Positions 8,987-16,995 of a stretch of DNA of 64,000 nucleotides are shown piece after piece. The position numbers and the translations under genes are program-made. The notes under the pieces were generated by a model that was not told the origin of the DNA, did not search any database, and saw nothing but the letters and a program-made list of their open reading frames with translations. Source of the stretch: Psychrobacillus mangrovi (lineage in GTDB: Bacteria > Bacillota > Bacilli > Bacillales_A > Planococcaceae); contig NZ_JBAWSY010000015.1 of NCBI RefSeq assembly GCF_037104765.1, positions 1 through 64,000 on the forward strand, written 5' to 3'. Positions within the stretch are counted from its first letter, which is position 1; every line of letters begins with the position of its first letter.

Positions 8987-9949
8987 ATGGCAGAAAAGGT
9001 TCTTTTGTCCGTACAAGATTTGAAGCGTCACTTTGAAATAGGGCACGGTCAAACTTTAAAAGCAGTAGATGGGATTAGTTTTGATATTGTGAAGGGTGAA
9101 ACATTTGGCCTTGTAGGGGAGTCTGGTTGCGGAAAATCTACTGCAGGCCGAACAATTTTAGGTTTATATAACAAAACGGAAGGAAACGTTTTGTTTGAGG
9201 GCAAGAATGTGCATACGATGATTGACAAGGAACGTAAAGATTTTTTAAAAAAGATGCAGATGATTTTCCAAGATCCATATGCATCGTTAAATCCACGGTC
9301 AACAGTGTTAGAAATTATTGCAGAACCTATGGAAATACATAATTTGTATAAAACAAAAGAAGCGTTAAAAAATAGAGTGTATGAGCTATTGGAGGACGTA
9401 GGTCTGAATAGAGATCATGCCAACCGCTATCCCCATGAATTTTCAGGTGGACAACGACAGCGGATTGGAATAGCTCGAGCGCTGGCATTAGATCCTGAAT
9501 TTATCATTGCAGATGAGCCAATTTCTGCACTTGATGTTTCCGTACAAGCGCAAGTAGTGAAGCTACTTCAACGATTGCAAAAAGAAAAGGGATTAACTTA
9601 CTTATTTATAGCTCACGATTTATCAATGGTAAAATACATTTCTGACCGTATTGGGGTAATGTATTTAGGTCATATGGTTGAACTTACAACGAGTAATCAG
9701 CTATATGATAATCCACTGCATCCGTATACTCAGGCATTGCTATCCGCAATTCCTATTCCGGATCCAGATATTGAAGAATCAAGACAACGAATTCTATTAA
9801 AAGGGGAGCTTCCTAGTCCTATAAATCCGCCATCTGGATGTGTATTCAGAACTCGCTGTGCCCATGCTATGTCTATTTGTGCAGAAGAAAAGCCAGCCTG
9901 GAAGGAACAAGAACCAGGACATTTCGTGGCATGTCATTTATATAATTAA
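8987..9949 (+). CDS. ykfD: YkfD/DppF, peptide ABC transporter ATPase
   Basis: Second ATPase of the peptide importer, 320 residues, expected to dimerise with DppD. Walker A GESGCGKST, Q-loop MIFQDPYASLNPR, signature SGGQRQR and Walker B FIIADEP are all intact, and the C-terminal oligopeptide extension has the cysteine cluster (CVFRTRCAHAMSIC). ATG 8987 follows TAGGGGGG. A longer in-frame version from 8948 would overlap ykfC and lacks a ribosome site. It is the last gene of the operon; the stop abuts the inverted repeat at 9950. Confidence 0.93.
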   Translation: MAEKVLLSVQDLKRHFEIGHGQTLKAVDGISFDIVKGETFGLVGESGCGKSTAGRTILGLYNKTEGNVLFEGKNVHTMIDKERKDFLKKMQMIFQDPYASLNPRSTVLEIIAEPMEIHNLYKTKEALKNRVYELLEDVGLNRDHANRYPHEFSGGQRQRIGIARALALDPEFIIADEPISALDVSVQAQVVKLLQRLQKEKGLTYLFIAHDLSMVKYISDRIGVMYLGHMVELTTSNQLYDNPLHPYTQALLSAIPIPDPDIEESRQRILLKGELPSPINPPSGCVFRTRCAHAMSICAEEKPAWKEQEPGHFVACHLYN

Positions 9950-10314
9950 GGCTTCGTTAACCTTCATAGTGGTTTTTTAAAAAAATCTGTTCATCTAGTG
10001 TAATAATGCCAACCACACGGACGTGCGCTTGCCGCACGCTACGCATGAGCCACCGCAGGATGAGTCGTTCGTTTCACTCACTCCCACATCCTTATGCGGA
10101 GTCTCATTCTTCGCGCTCATGCGGCATGTAAGGCGCACATCCTGATGACACCTGTGAATATAGTTTGGTATTCATTTCATCACAGCGTGGAGTATAGAAT
10201 CAGGTATTTGAAGCTTTGTACTTTTTACTAGTAGATACATGCGGTCAGCACGAAAACATATAGGTACGGTATGATCTGTACTTAAAGATAACAAAAGTAT
10301 CCTTTAACAAAGCC
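9950..10314. repeat. MITE-like non-coding unit with 12-bp terminal inverted repeats
   Basis: GGCTTCGTTAAC at 9950-9961 is matched by TTTAACAAAGCC at 10303-10314 (10 of 12 bases in inverted orientation). The unit begins directly after the ykfD stop and contains no credible ORF. Within it lies copy 2 of the repeat found at 157-334. No clear target-site duplication was identified. It could be a MITE or a chance pairing of dispersed repeats. No strong terminator for the operon is seen, only a 4-bp AACC/GGTT hairpin with a T-run at 9959-9980. Confidence 0.5.
10005..10198 (-). repeat. Intergenic repeat, copy 2 (inverted relative to copy 1)
   Basis: The reverse complement matches 157-334 across most of its length, starting AATGCCAACCACACGGACGT and ending near ATTCATTTCATCACAGCG. 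It carries about 25 extra bases around 10070-10105 that copy 1 lacks. It is rich in short self-complementary segments (GTGCGCTTGCCGCAC), so a structured RNA or a bacterial interspersed repeat is likely. Between 10199 and 10594 there are only short repeats with the shared AAGCGTCTGC core (10324, 10469, 10563) and no gene. Confidence 0.8.
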
Positions 10315-10562
10315 TGATTAAAAGAAGCGTCTGCGAATGCAGAGGGCTCAGATTGAAGACAATTGTTCTCATTCATTATTTTGATTTTTTTTCATCATTT
10401 TCTATTAACTCAAGATTATTCTTACTAAGTATATAGTAAATAATAAGATAACAGTTCATTGGTTTGGAGAAGCGTCTGCTCGACTCCTGCGGAAAGCGAG
10501 CGGTAAGCTTCGGAAAACCTGGTATCCTATATACAAATAAGTTTGAGTTTGTCTACAATCCG

Positions 10563-10591
10563 AAGCGTCTGCACATGCAGATGCTTCTTTT
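10563..10591 (+). terminator. Hairpin downstream of the methyltransferase gene
   Basis: AAGCGTCTGC (10563-10572) pairs with GCAGATGCTT (10577-10586) around an ACAT loop, with CTTTTA on the plus side. It lies just past the stop of the minus-strand methyltransferase gene and could serve either direction; T-richness favours the plus strand. Confidence 0.45.
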
Positions 10592-10594
10592 ACA

Positions 10595-11275
10595 TTATTC
10601 CTTAAAACAAATCCATCCACCGAATAGTGTTGTGGAGAAAAACTTTGCGACACGTATAAAACCTGCTTCTGCTAGTAATTGTACGATTGCTTCTTCAGGC
10701 AAGTAAGATAGAGAAAGGATATCTCGTTCCATTTCCTCTACTTCCTCAATGGATAGTTTCGTAGTATCCAGCCAATAACTTTTCCATAGAGCTAATCGTT
10801 CCTTAAACTCGTCACTAGTAGGCTCCCCATACTTACTAATTAATACGAACGGAGCTCCATTTTTTAATCTAGAGTGAATCTCTTGAAGTGTTTTTAATTT
10901 TTCTTCATAAGCATGAATGAAGTGTAAGACTAAAATACACGTAGCTGCGTCAAAATTAGCTAAACCTTCTACGTCTTCCACGGTACCTTGTATCAATTCC
11001 ACACGATCACTTACTCCAGCGTCTTTGCATTTTTCAGTTGCGACTGTCAACATCGTCTCAGATGGATCTACCCCCGTAAATGTCCACCTTGGATTATTCA
11101 AGCTAAAGCTAGACACCTCATTGCCACCACCTGCTCCTACCACTAAAATGTTTGCTTCTTCATTTGTATTTGCCCTTAAAAATGTTTGGATTAATCGAAG
11201 CATTGAATCATAGGTAGGCAGTGCTCTTCTAATTCCACGATCATATTGCTCGGCCATTGTTGTATCAAAATCCAT
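10595..11275 (-). CDS. Class I SAM-dependent methyltransferase
   Basis: A 226-residue Rossmann-fold methyltransferase. Motif I VVGAGGGNE (about 44-52), the acidic residue after strand 2 (GVDPSE), motif II-like GTVEDVEG and a hydrophobic ILVLHFIHAY motif are visible. The substrate is not recognisable; similar proteins are annotated only as methyltransferases. The second ATG (11275), seven bases from GGGAGGG, is preferred to the ATG at 11281, which abuts it. It diverges from the yhcE-like operon and their promoters overlap. Confidence 0.8.
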   Translation of the reverse strand: MDFDTTMAEQYDRGIRRALPTYDSMLRLIQTFLRANTNEEANILVVGAGGGNEVSSFSLNNPRWTFTGVDPSETMLTVATEKCKDAGVSDRVELIQGTVEDVEGLANFDAATCILVLHFIHAYEEKLKTLQEIHSRLKNGAPFVLISKYGEPTSDEFKERLALWKSYWLDTTKLSIEEVEEMERDILSLSYLPEEAIVQLLAEAGFIRVAKFFSTTLFGGWICFKE

Positions 11276-11331
11276 TTTCATCCCTCCCTAAATTGAACTG
11301 TACCATAATAAATAAAATTTTCCATTAATGT

Positions 11332-11375
11332 TTGACAATTTAGATAATACCAGTGTATTATGTAACTAGAACACT
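11332..11375 (+). promoter_or_regulatory. Promoter and probable GntR operator of the yhcEFGHI operon
   Basis: TTGACA (11332-11337) and TATTAT (11356-11361) are 18 bp apart. AGTGT (11352-11356) and ACACT (11371-11375) form an inverted repeat 14 bp apart over the -10, a plausible site for the GntR/YtrA-type regulator encoded third-party in the operon at 12189. On the other strand TTGTCA overlaps the same -35, so the divergent methyltransferase gene may share control. Confidence 0.65.
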
Positions 11376-11394
11376 AAGATTGTGAGGGGAAAGA

Positions 11395-12183
11395 ATGAGT
11401 CAATGGGGAGGATTGTTATGGAAAGAGTGGATGATTTACAAAACATTTATTTACTTAGCAATCATTGTAAATATTCCTGTGGTAGTATTAGGACCATTAT
11501 TAATCGGAAGAATATTTAATGTAGAACAAAATTATGGTATACATGTTCTGATTATTTCAGCAATGTTGGGTTTTTTGTATGTATTGGGAATGGTATTTAT
11601 ATTTTTTTCTAGTTTAGAGCGTGAAATGAAGAGACCAGATATTTGGTTTCATACTGCAGCATCATCTTTTAAATTAGTTGGGGCAAAATTAGTTTCGATT
11701 TCTCTATATAACATAATATTGCTAGCTTGTATTGGTATAGCGACTATAATAGCTAGTTTATTGTTTTCAAAATTTAACGTGGTACCAATTTCTTCTGTAA
11801 TCAAATTAGAATTAGGACTGATCATAACCGTTATATTATCAACTATTACTTTTACAATTGGAATTTTTGCTATGTGGGTAGTTGCACGAATGATTCGCCA
11901 AATCAATGCTATCTTTTCAAATGTTGTGGCAGTCATTTTATATTTTATTGCCTTTCATTATTACACAAAGTTTATAGAATCAAATTTTTACAGAAATTTA
12001 ACCGACTACGGAGCGGTAAAGCTCCCCGAAATAGGTCTAGGAGAAGTGTCTTCTGAAAATTTTTATATTACTTACCATTTGCCCGATAACATTTTCATAG
12101 GTGATATAGTATTTGAGATTCTCTTTTTTACGTTTTTATTTATTGTCTCCGTATATGCTTTTGATAAGAAAGTGAGAGGATAA
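11395..12183 (+). CDS. yhcE: YhcE-like membrane protein (ABC-2 type)
   Basis: A 262-residue protein with about six hydrophobic segments (near 18-40, 48-72, 100-125, 137-160, 172-190 and 230-255), so an integral membrane protein. The N-terminal WKEWMIYK resembles ABC-2 permeases. Position and length match YhcE, first gene of the B. subtilis yhcEFGHI operon, where function is not firmly known. It probably forms a transporter with the YhcG-like ATPase. ATG 11395 follows TGAGGGGAAAGA. Confidence 0.7.
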   Translation: MSQWGGLLWKEWMIYKTFIYLAIIVNIPVVVLGPLLIGRIFNVEQNYGIHVLIISAMLGFLYVLGMVFIFFSSLEREMKRPDIWFHTAASSFKLVGAKLVSISLYNIILLACIGIATIIASLLFSKFNVVPISSVIKLELGLIITVILSTITFTIGIFAMWVVARMIRQINAIFSNVVAVILYFIAFHYYTKFIESNFYRNLTDYGAVKLPEIGLGEVSSENFYITYHLPDNIFIGDIVFEILFFTFLFIVSVYAFDKKVRG

Positions 12184-12188
12184 ATAAA

Positions 12189-12554
12189 ATGGATTTTTTA
12201 CCGGATAAACCAATATATCAACAAATTATGGAGAAAATATTTGGCGATTTACTGAAGGGGAGCGTAAAGCCCGGCGATCGTTTACCTTCTGTTCGAGAAT
12301 ATGCACTAGAATTTGGCGTGAATGCAAACACGATGCAAAGGGTGTATAAGGAATTGGAACTGATGCACCTTACAGAAACTAAGCGAGGGCAGGGGACGTT
12401 TGTGACGGATGATATGCAGCGGCTAGAAGAATTAAGGGAAGAGATGATGCAAAGTCTAGTGACCAACTTTATTCATCAAATGGAGTCTTTTGGGTTTACC
12501 GAACAAGAAGTAATTGTTCAAATTTCCAAAAGAAACAGGGGTGAATTAGATTGA
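12189..12554 (+). CDS. yhcF: YhcF-like GntR-family regulator (YtrA subfamily)
   Basis: A short (121-residue) GntR regulator: an N-terminal winged helix (KPIYQQIMEKI, then GDRLPSVREYALEFGVNANTM), plus a C-terminal helix of about 40 residues rather than a ligand-binding domain. That architecture defines the YtrA subfamily, which represses linked ABC transporter operons. It probably acts on the inverted repeat at 11352-11375. Its stop overlaps the TTG start of the next gene. Confidence 0.85.
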   Translation: MDFLPDKPIYQQIMEKIFGDLLKGSVKPGDRLPSVREYALEFGVNANTMQRVYKELELMHLTETKRGQGTFVTDDMQRLEELREEMMQSLVTNFIHQMESFGFTEQEVIVQISKRNRGELD

Positions 12555-13273
12555 TTCAATTTAACAATGTAACAAAAAAATATGGGAAAAAAGAAGCTGT
12601 AAAGAATATTACATTGACTTTACCAAGGGGTAGGATTATTGGACTGGTGGGAGAGAACGGTAGCGGAAAGTCTACATTGTTAAAGATTATGTCTGGGGTT
12701 TCTCTGCCACAATATGGTAAGATTACACTTGATGGGGTAAATGTTTCGAAGAAAACAGCAAATCATGTAGCTTACCTGCCTGATGCAGATGAAATTTATC
12801 CATATTTTACAGTTAAGCAATTATTTCAGTATTATGATTCTCAGTTTCCTGATTTTAACTTTGATAAAGCATGTATTGTGGCACAGTTTTTAGACATTGA
12901 TTTGAACGCATCACTAAAAAAACTTTCGAAAGGGAACAGAGGGCGAGCTAAAATTGCTGCAACCCTAGGAAGAGAAGTGGATTACTATCTTCTTGATGAA
13001 CCTTTATCGGGCTTAGATCCTATGGTAAGACAATCCATTATTAAAGGGTTTATCCAATTTGTAGATACCGAATCACAAACGATCATTTTGTCTACACACG
13101 AGTTAAAAGATGTGGAGCCTATTTTAGACAATATCGTTGTATTACGTGATGGTAATATTATTGCCAATGAGCCAGTGGAAGCTATTCGTGAGTTACAGAG
13201 AATAGATATTACGACGTGGATGACGCGTCTATTTAGGGAAGGTGAGATCAATGGAAACAAAGCCAATAGTTAA
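12551..13273 (+). CDS. yhcG: YhcG-like ABC transporter ATPase
   Basis: A 240-residue ATPase with Walker A GENGSGKS (34-41), Walker B YYLLDEPLSGLDP and switch histidine in STHEL. The signature reads LSKGNRGR in place of the usual LSGGQ, a deviation seen in the YtrB/YhcG type linked to GntR regulators. TTG start at 12551 overlaps the yhcF stop; the 3' end overlaps the next gene by 23 bases, so the operon is tightly coupled. Confidence 0.85.
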   Translation: MIQFNNVTKKYGKKEAVKNITLTLPRGRIIGLVGENGSGKSTLLKIMSGVSLPQYGKITLDGVNVSKKTANHVAYLPDADEIYPYFTVKQLFQYYDSQFPDFNFDKACIVAQFLDIDLNASLKKLSKGNRGRAKIAATLGREVDYYLLDEPLSGLDPMVRQSIIKGFIQFVDTESQTIILSTHELKDVEPILDNIVVLRDGNIIANEPVEAIRELQRIDITTWMTRLFREGEINGNKANS

Positions 13274-14174
13274 ACTTCAAAATGTAACGAAAGTTATTGG
13301 GAAAAAGAAAATTATTGATGATCTTAGTTTAGATTTGTTGCCAGGTCAAATTACCGGATTTTTAGGTCCTAATGGAGCTGGTAAAACAACGACAATTCGA
13401 ATGATGACAGGACTCATGAAGCCTACATCTGGAGAGGTTTTTATCGATGGGCAAGCAATTTCAACAAATTTTGAAGAGTCGATGAGTAAAGTCGGTGTAA
13501 TAGTTGAAAATCCGGAAATGTATAAGTTTATGAGTGGTTATAAAAATTTAGTTCATTTTGCACGAATGAACAAAAATGTAACAAAAGATCGAATAGACGA
13601 AGTAATTGCTCAAGTAGGTCTTCAAAATAGAATTCATGAGAAAGTGTCTACCTATTCACTCGGTATGCGTCAACGCCTAGGTCTTGCCCAAGCACTTTTG
13701 CATCGACCAAAATTCTTGATATTAGATGAGCCTACGAATGGATTAGATCCAGCTGGAATTCGTGAATTCCGTATGTATTTACGTAAAATATCTATAGAAG
13801 ATGACGTTTCTATTTTTGTTTCTAGTCACTTATTAGCAGAAATAGAATTGATGTGTGATAGAATCGCTGTCATTCAAAATGGGAAACTAATTTCTATTAA
13901 AGAAGTAAAAGAAGAACAAGAATCGCATTATTACGTGGAAGCTACTCCAAAGGATCAAGCACTTGGATTCTTTGCTTCTAAAAACATAAAAGTAGAAGCG
14001 TATGAAAATGGCTATCTTCTTCCAATAGAAACGAAAGAGGTTCCTGTTTTAGTTGCAGAAATGGTTTCGAATGATTTGCAAATCTATTCTTTGCATCCAC
14101 ATAGAAAAACGTTAGAAGATCAATTTTTAGAAATGACAGGAGGCGGACAAATTGCTGAATCTCATAAAAAATGA
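13251..14174 (+). CDS. yhcH: YhcH-like ABC transporter ATPase (BcrA type)
   Basis: A 307-residue ATPase of the bacitracin-resistance/BcrA type: Walker A GPNGAGKTT (39-47), signature YSLGMRQR, Walker B LILDEPTNGLDP, then a C-terminal extension of about 90 residues. It would energise the permease encoded just downstream. ATG 13251 is preferred over the in-frame GTG at 13242, which falls inside the ribosome site GGAAGGTGAG. Confidence 0.87.
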   Translation: METKPIVKLQNVTKVIGKKKIIDDLSLDLLPGQITGFLGPNGAGKTTTIRMMTGLMKPTSGEVFIDGQAISTNFEESMSKVGVIVENPEMYKFMSGYKNLVHFARMNKNVTKDRIDEVIAQVGLQNRIHEKVSTYSLGMRQRLGLAQALLHRPKFLILDEPTNGLDPAGIREFRMYLRKISIEDDVSIFVSSHLLAEIELMCDRIAVIQNGKLISIKEVKEEQESHYYVEATPKDQALGFFASKNIKVEAYENGYLLPIETKEVPVLVAEMVSNDLQIYSLHPHRKTLEDQFLEMTGGGQIAESHKK

Positions 14175-15096
14175 ATGGCTAAAGCTATGGAGTAAAAAGG
14201 CTACCTGGGTAATGGTAGTGCTCATTGCGTTATTAATGATTGGTTCAGCAGGCATAACAAAATGGATGGAAAGCCAAATAGAGCCTAGTGAAAATTGGAA
14301 GCAAATTTCTCAAAGTCAGGTTAAAGCTTTGGAAGAACAAATGGCGATTCCTAACTTGCCTAGTGAGGAAAAGGAAAGAATAGGTGACCAATTGGCACTC
14401 GAGAAACATCGATTGGAGAATGATGTTGCGCCAATTAGTTCAAATAGTGTAAAAGGATTTTTAAACACAGTTCCTGAGTATCTTTCGTTTATCACGTTAT
14501 TTACTGTAGTTGTAGCAGCAGGAATTGTAGCGTCCGAGTTTTCGCAAGGGACAATAAAAATGCTATTAACGAGACCGGTGAAAAGGTGGAAAATACTCAC
14601 CTCCAAACTTTTGACGGTCGAGATATTTGCAACAGTAATTTCCATCATTATGCTTATTTTCGGAGTAATAGGAGCGTTTATTTTCTTTGATTCTGCTCCT
14701 GGAACAAATTTAGAAGTACTAAATGGTCAGATAGTAGAAGTTTCTTTTTGGGGAAGACTATTATTATTAATTGGACTGTCGCTTGTAAATGTTTTTGTAA
14801 TTGGAACGCTTGCGTTTATGATCGGTTCCGTATTCCGTTCAAGTTCTCTTGCAATTGGGATATCGATCTTCCTTATGTTTATGGGTGTAAATATAACATA
14901 TCTGTTATCGGTGAGATTTGAATTTCCAAAGTATATCTTGTTTGCGAACACAGACTTGAGTCAGTATATTGGAAATGGTCGACCAATGATTGAGGGATTA
15001 TCGATGCCATTTTCAATCACTGTAATTTTGGCATATGTCGTACTATTTTTAGTGATTAGTTACTGGTCATTCACAAAACGCGATGTAACTGCATAA
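14152..15096 (+). CDS. yhcI: YhcI-like ABC-2 permease
   Basis: A 314-residue ABC-2 family permease. The first membrane helix (about 18-36) is followed by a long external loop of about 70 residues with Glu-rich sequence, then five more hydrophobic segments from about 112 to the end. This BcrB/NatB-like layout fits export of a lipid-active compound, but the substrate is unknown. TTG 14152 lies eight bases after AGGAGG and inside the end of the ATPase gene. Confidence 0.82.
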   Translation: MLNLIKNEWLKLWSKKATWVMVVLIALLMIGSAGITKWMESQIEPSENWKQISQSQVKALEEQMAIPNLPSEEKERIGDQLALEKHRLENDVAPISSNSVKGFLNTVPEYLSFITLFTVVVAAGIVASEFSQGTIKMLLTRPVKRWKILTSKLLTVEIFATVISIIMLIFGVIGAFIFFDSAPGTNLEVLNGQIVEVSFWGRLLLLIGLSLVNVFVIGTLAFMIGSVFRSSSLAIGISIFLMFMGVNITYLLSVRFEFPKYILFANTDLSQYIGNGRPMIEGLSMPFSITVILAYVVLFLVISYWSFTKRDVTA

Positions 15097-15103
15097 ATTG
15101 TTA

Positions 15104-15133
15104 TTGACATATTAGCAATTCTTATTGTATTCT
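15104..15133 (+). promoter_or_regulatory. Promoter of the rsgA leader region
   Basis: TTGACA at 15104-15109 and TATTCT at 15128-15133, 18 bp apart. It starts transcription about 280 bases before the rsgA-type gene, leaving room for the leader ORF and terminator described below. Confidence 0.6.
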
Positions 15134-15164
15134 GAAAACAACTTAAGGAAAGGAGTGAGGCATT

Positions 15165-15230
15165 ATGGCAAGTGTATATACGAATCAACGAATCGGTAAG
15201 TTCATGATGTCCCACTCTATGTGTTTCTAA
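15165..15230 (+). CDS. Putative 21-residue leader peptide
   Basis: ATG 15165 to TAA 15230 with a good ribosome site (AGGAGTGAGG) right after a strong promoter. The peptide ends ...FMMSHSMCF. It resembles no known protein, but the placement (promoter, short ORF, hairpin, terminator, then gene) is that of translation-sensing attenuators. The MSHSM string recalls the start of the ErmD leader peptide (MTHSM), from memory and possibly by chance. No proof that it is translated. Confidence 0.5.
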   Translation: MASVYTNQRIGKFMMSHSMCF

Positions 15231-15251
15231 TTGTAAAACGAATATGCTTTT

Positions 15252-15355
15252 CATTTGCTTATACTGCAAATGTTTTTCGTAAACTTTTTGATGCGCTTCT
15301 TTACTAATGACCGGGGAAACCATGATTGCTGATTCGTGCAGTCATGGTTTTTTTA
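15252..15355 (+). terminator. Leader hairpin and intrinsic terminator before rsgA
   Basis: A first hairpin pairs CATTTGC (15252-15258) with GCAAATG (15266-15272), extendable by ACGA/TCGT outside. A second pairs AACCATGA (15318-15325) with TCATGGTT (15342-15349) and runs into a T-tract: a clear intrinsic terminator 70 bases before the rsgA start. It must be read through for this promoter to express the gene. Confidence 0.75.
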
Positions 15356-15359
15356 TTGT

Positions 15360-15397
15360 CTAGCTCCAGTCGCCGATAGAGCGGCTTGCGCTTTTAG
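15360..15397 (+). repeat. CTAGCTCCAG-type intergenic repeat fragment
   Basis: CTAGCTCCAGTCGCC followed by GCGGCTTGCGCTTTT. The same opening (CTAGCTACAGCGCT) occurs at 21746. This looks like the short dispersed intergenic repeat common in Bacillaceae and relatives. Confidence 0.5.
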
Positions 15398-15422
15398 TGT
15401 CTAAAATTAGGAGGAAGCAAAA

Positions 15423-16478
15423 TTGAATTTAATCGAAAAATATGGTTGGACTAATAAATGGGAAGAAAAAATGATTTCACAAGGAATTGCAGGGCGTGTC
15501 CTGCTTGAACATAAAAATTTGTATCGTGTCATAACAAATGAAGGAGAATGGCTATGTTCTCTATCTGGAAAATTTAAATTTGATCATGACCGGGAGGCAT
15601 TTCCAGCAGTGGGGGATTGGGTCGTGCTCGATCGAATGCCAGGCGAAGAAAAAGGAATAATTCAAGAAGTGCTTCCACGTAGTTCACAGTTCTCAAGAAA
15701 AGTGGCTGGCATGACGACTGATATTCAATTAATAGCGGTCAATGTGGATTATGTGTTTCTTGTAATGTCTCTAAATCACGATTTTAATGTCCGTAGATTA
15801 GAGCGTTATCTATTAGCAGCATGGGATTCAGGCGCTACACCGATTGTGGTACTTACGAAAAAAGATACTTGTGATGATCTTGCCTATTATATTAATGAAG
15901 TGGAGTCTGTCGCTTTTGGTGTAGATATTTTTACAGTGAGTAGCGTTACAGGCGAAGGAATCGATGAACTTTCGGTACTATTATCAGCTGGTAAAACAGG
16001 AGCACTATTAGGATCCTCAGGTGTGGGTAAATCATCCTTAATAAATGCATTATCTAGAGAAGAAGTAATGGCCGTTAGCAATATTCGGGAAGATGACAGT
16101 AAAGGTCGTCATACAACGACACACCGTGAATTATCATTGCTTCCGAGTGGTGGACTATTGATAGATACACCTGGGATGAGAGAATTCCAACTATGGGAAA
16201 GTAGTGAAGGTGTGAGTGCAAGTTTTAAAGATATTGAAGAACTAGCGGATGAATGCCGCTTTCGTGATTGCAAACATCAAAAAGAGCCAGGATGCGCAAT
16301 ACGAGAAGCAATTACAACAGGTTCACTCAAAGAAGAACGATATAAAAGCTATTTGAAGCTATTAAAAGAGCTTGCGCATATTGAAAGAAAAAATGATATC
16401 GTCGCTCGAAAAGTAGAACGAGACAAATGGAAGCAAGTGACCAAAATACAAAGAAGTAACTATAAAAAGAAAAAATGA
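15423..16478 (+). CDS. rsgA: RsgA-type ribosome-assembly GTPase (long form)
   Basis: A circularly permuted GTPase acting in late 30S ribosome maturation. Order of parts: N-terminal OB-fold (about 20-90), G4 TKKD (145-148), G1 GSSGVGKS (197-204), switch HTTTHR (230-235), G3 DTPG (248-251), zinc knuckle Cys278-Cys283-His285-Cys291 and a basic tail. At 351 residues it is longer than the ~298-residue B. subtilis YloQ/CpgA, which lies elsewhere next to prkC. This is therefore probably a second, accessory RsgA. TTG start after AGGAGG. Confidence 0.88.
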   Translation: MNLIEKYGWTNKWEEKMISQGIAGRVLLEHKNLYRVITNEGEWLCSLSGKFKFDHDREAFPAVGDWVVLDRMPGEEKGIIQEVLPRSSQFSRKVAGMTTDIQLIAVNVDYVFLVMSLNHDFNVRRLERYLLAAWDSGATPIVVLTKKDTCDDLAYYINEVESVAFGVDIFTVSSVTGEGIDELSVLLSAGKTGALLGSSGVGKSSLINALSREEVMAVSNIREDDSKGRHTTTHRELSLLPSGGLLIDTPGMREFQLWESSEGVSASFKDIEELADECRFRDCKHQKEPGCAIREAITTGSLKEERYKSYLKLLKELAHIERKNDIVARKVERDKWKQVTKIQRSNYKKKK

Positions 16479-16502
16479 TTGTTACTTAAAGGAGTTTTTA
16501 GG

Positions 16503-16952
16503 TTGATACAGTCCCTTCATCATCAAGAAGAGAAAGTTGCTAAGGAGATTTTAGAAATTCAATTGCCTGCTTATAAAATTGAGGCAGAGCTGATCGGATT
16601 TAATGGAATTCCTCAGCTTAAGGATACTATTCATAACATAATGATTTCAAAGGAAATTTTTGTTGGATATTATGATGAGTCGCAATTGACCGGCTTTATA
16701 TCGTTTATGATAACTGACGGACTTATAGATATTTGCAGACTCGTTGTACATCCGAACTTTTTTCGTAAAGGAATTGCATCCGCATTATTAAAGTATGTAT
16801 TAGAAATCAAAAAGGAAAATCAGCACATTGAAGTTTCAACTGGAGCGAAAAATACTCCTGCTATTCAATTGTACGAACGTTTCGGATTCAAAAAAATAAA
16901 TGATATTGAAATAGAACCGAGCTTCTTTATTACACAATTAATATACAAATAA
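16503..16952 (+). CDS. GNAT-family acetyltransferase
   Basis: A 149-residue GCN5-related N-acetyltransferase. The acetyl-CoA loop VHPNFFRKGIASALL (motif A) and the C-terminal NTPAIQLYERFGF (motif B) are visible. Substrate unknown. The TTG at 16503, seven bases after AAAGGAG, is the likely start; a further TTG at 16479 precedes the ribosome site. It sits 24 bases after rsgA and is probably cotranscribed with it. Confidence 0.8.
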   Translation: MIQSLHHQEEKVAKEILEIQLPAYKIEAELIGFNGIPQLKDTIHNIMISKEIFVGYYDESQLTGFISFMITDGLIDICRLVVHPNFFRKGIASALLKYVLEIKKENQHIEVSTGAKNTPAIQLYERFGFKKINDIEIEPSFFITQLIYK

Positions 16953-16995
16953 AAGATTTGTGGAATACAAGTGGTCCCTTTGATACAACCTAACT

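Noticed and set aside
10320..10590. CRISPR-like array from the repeated AAGCGTCTGC core
   Set aside because: Only three short, unevenly spaced units with differing flanks and no cas genes; better explained as small interspersed repeats.
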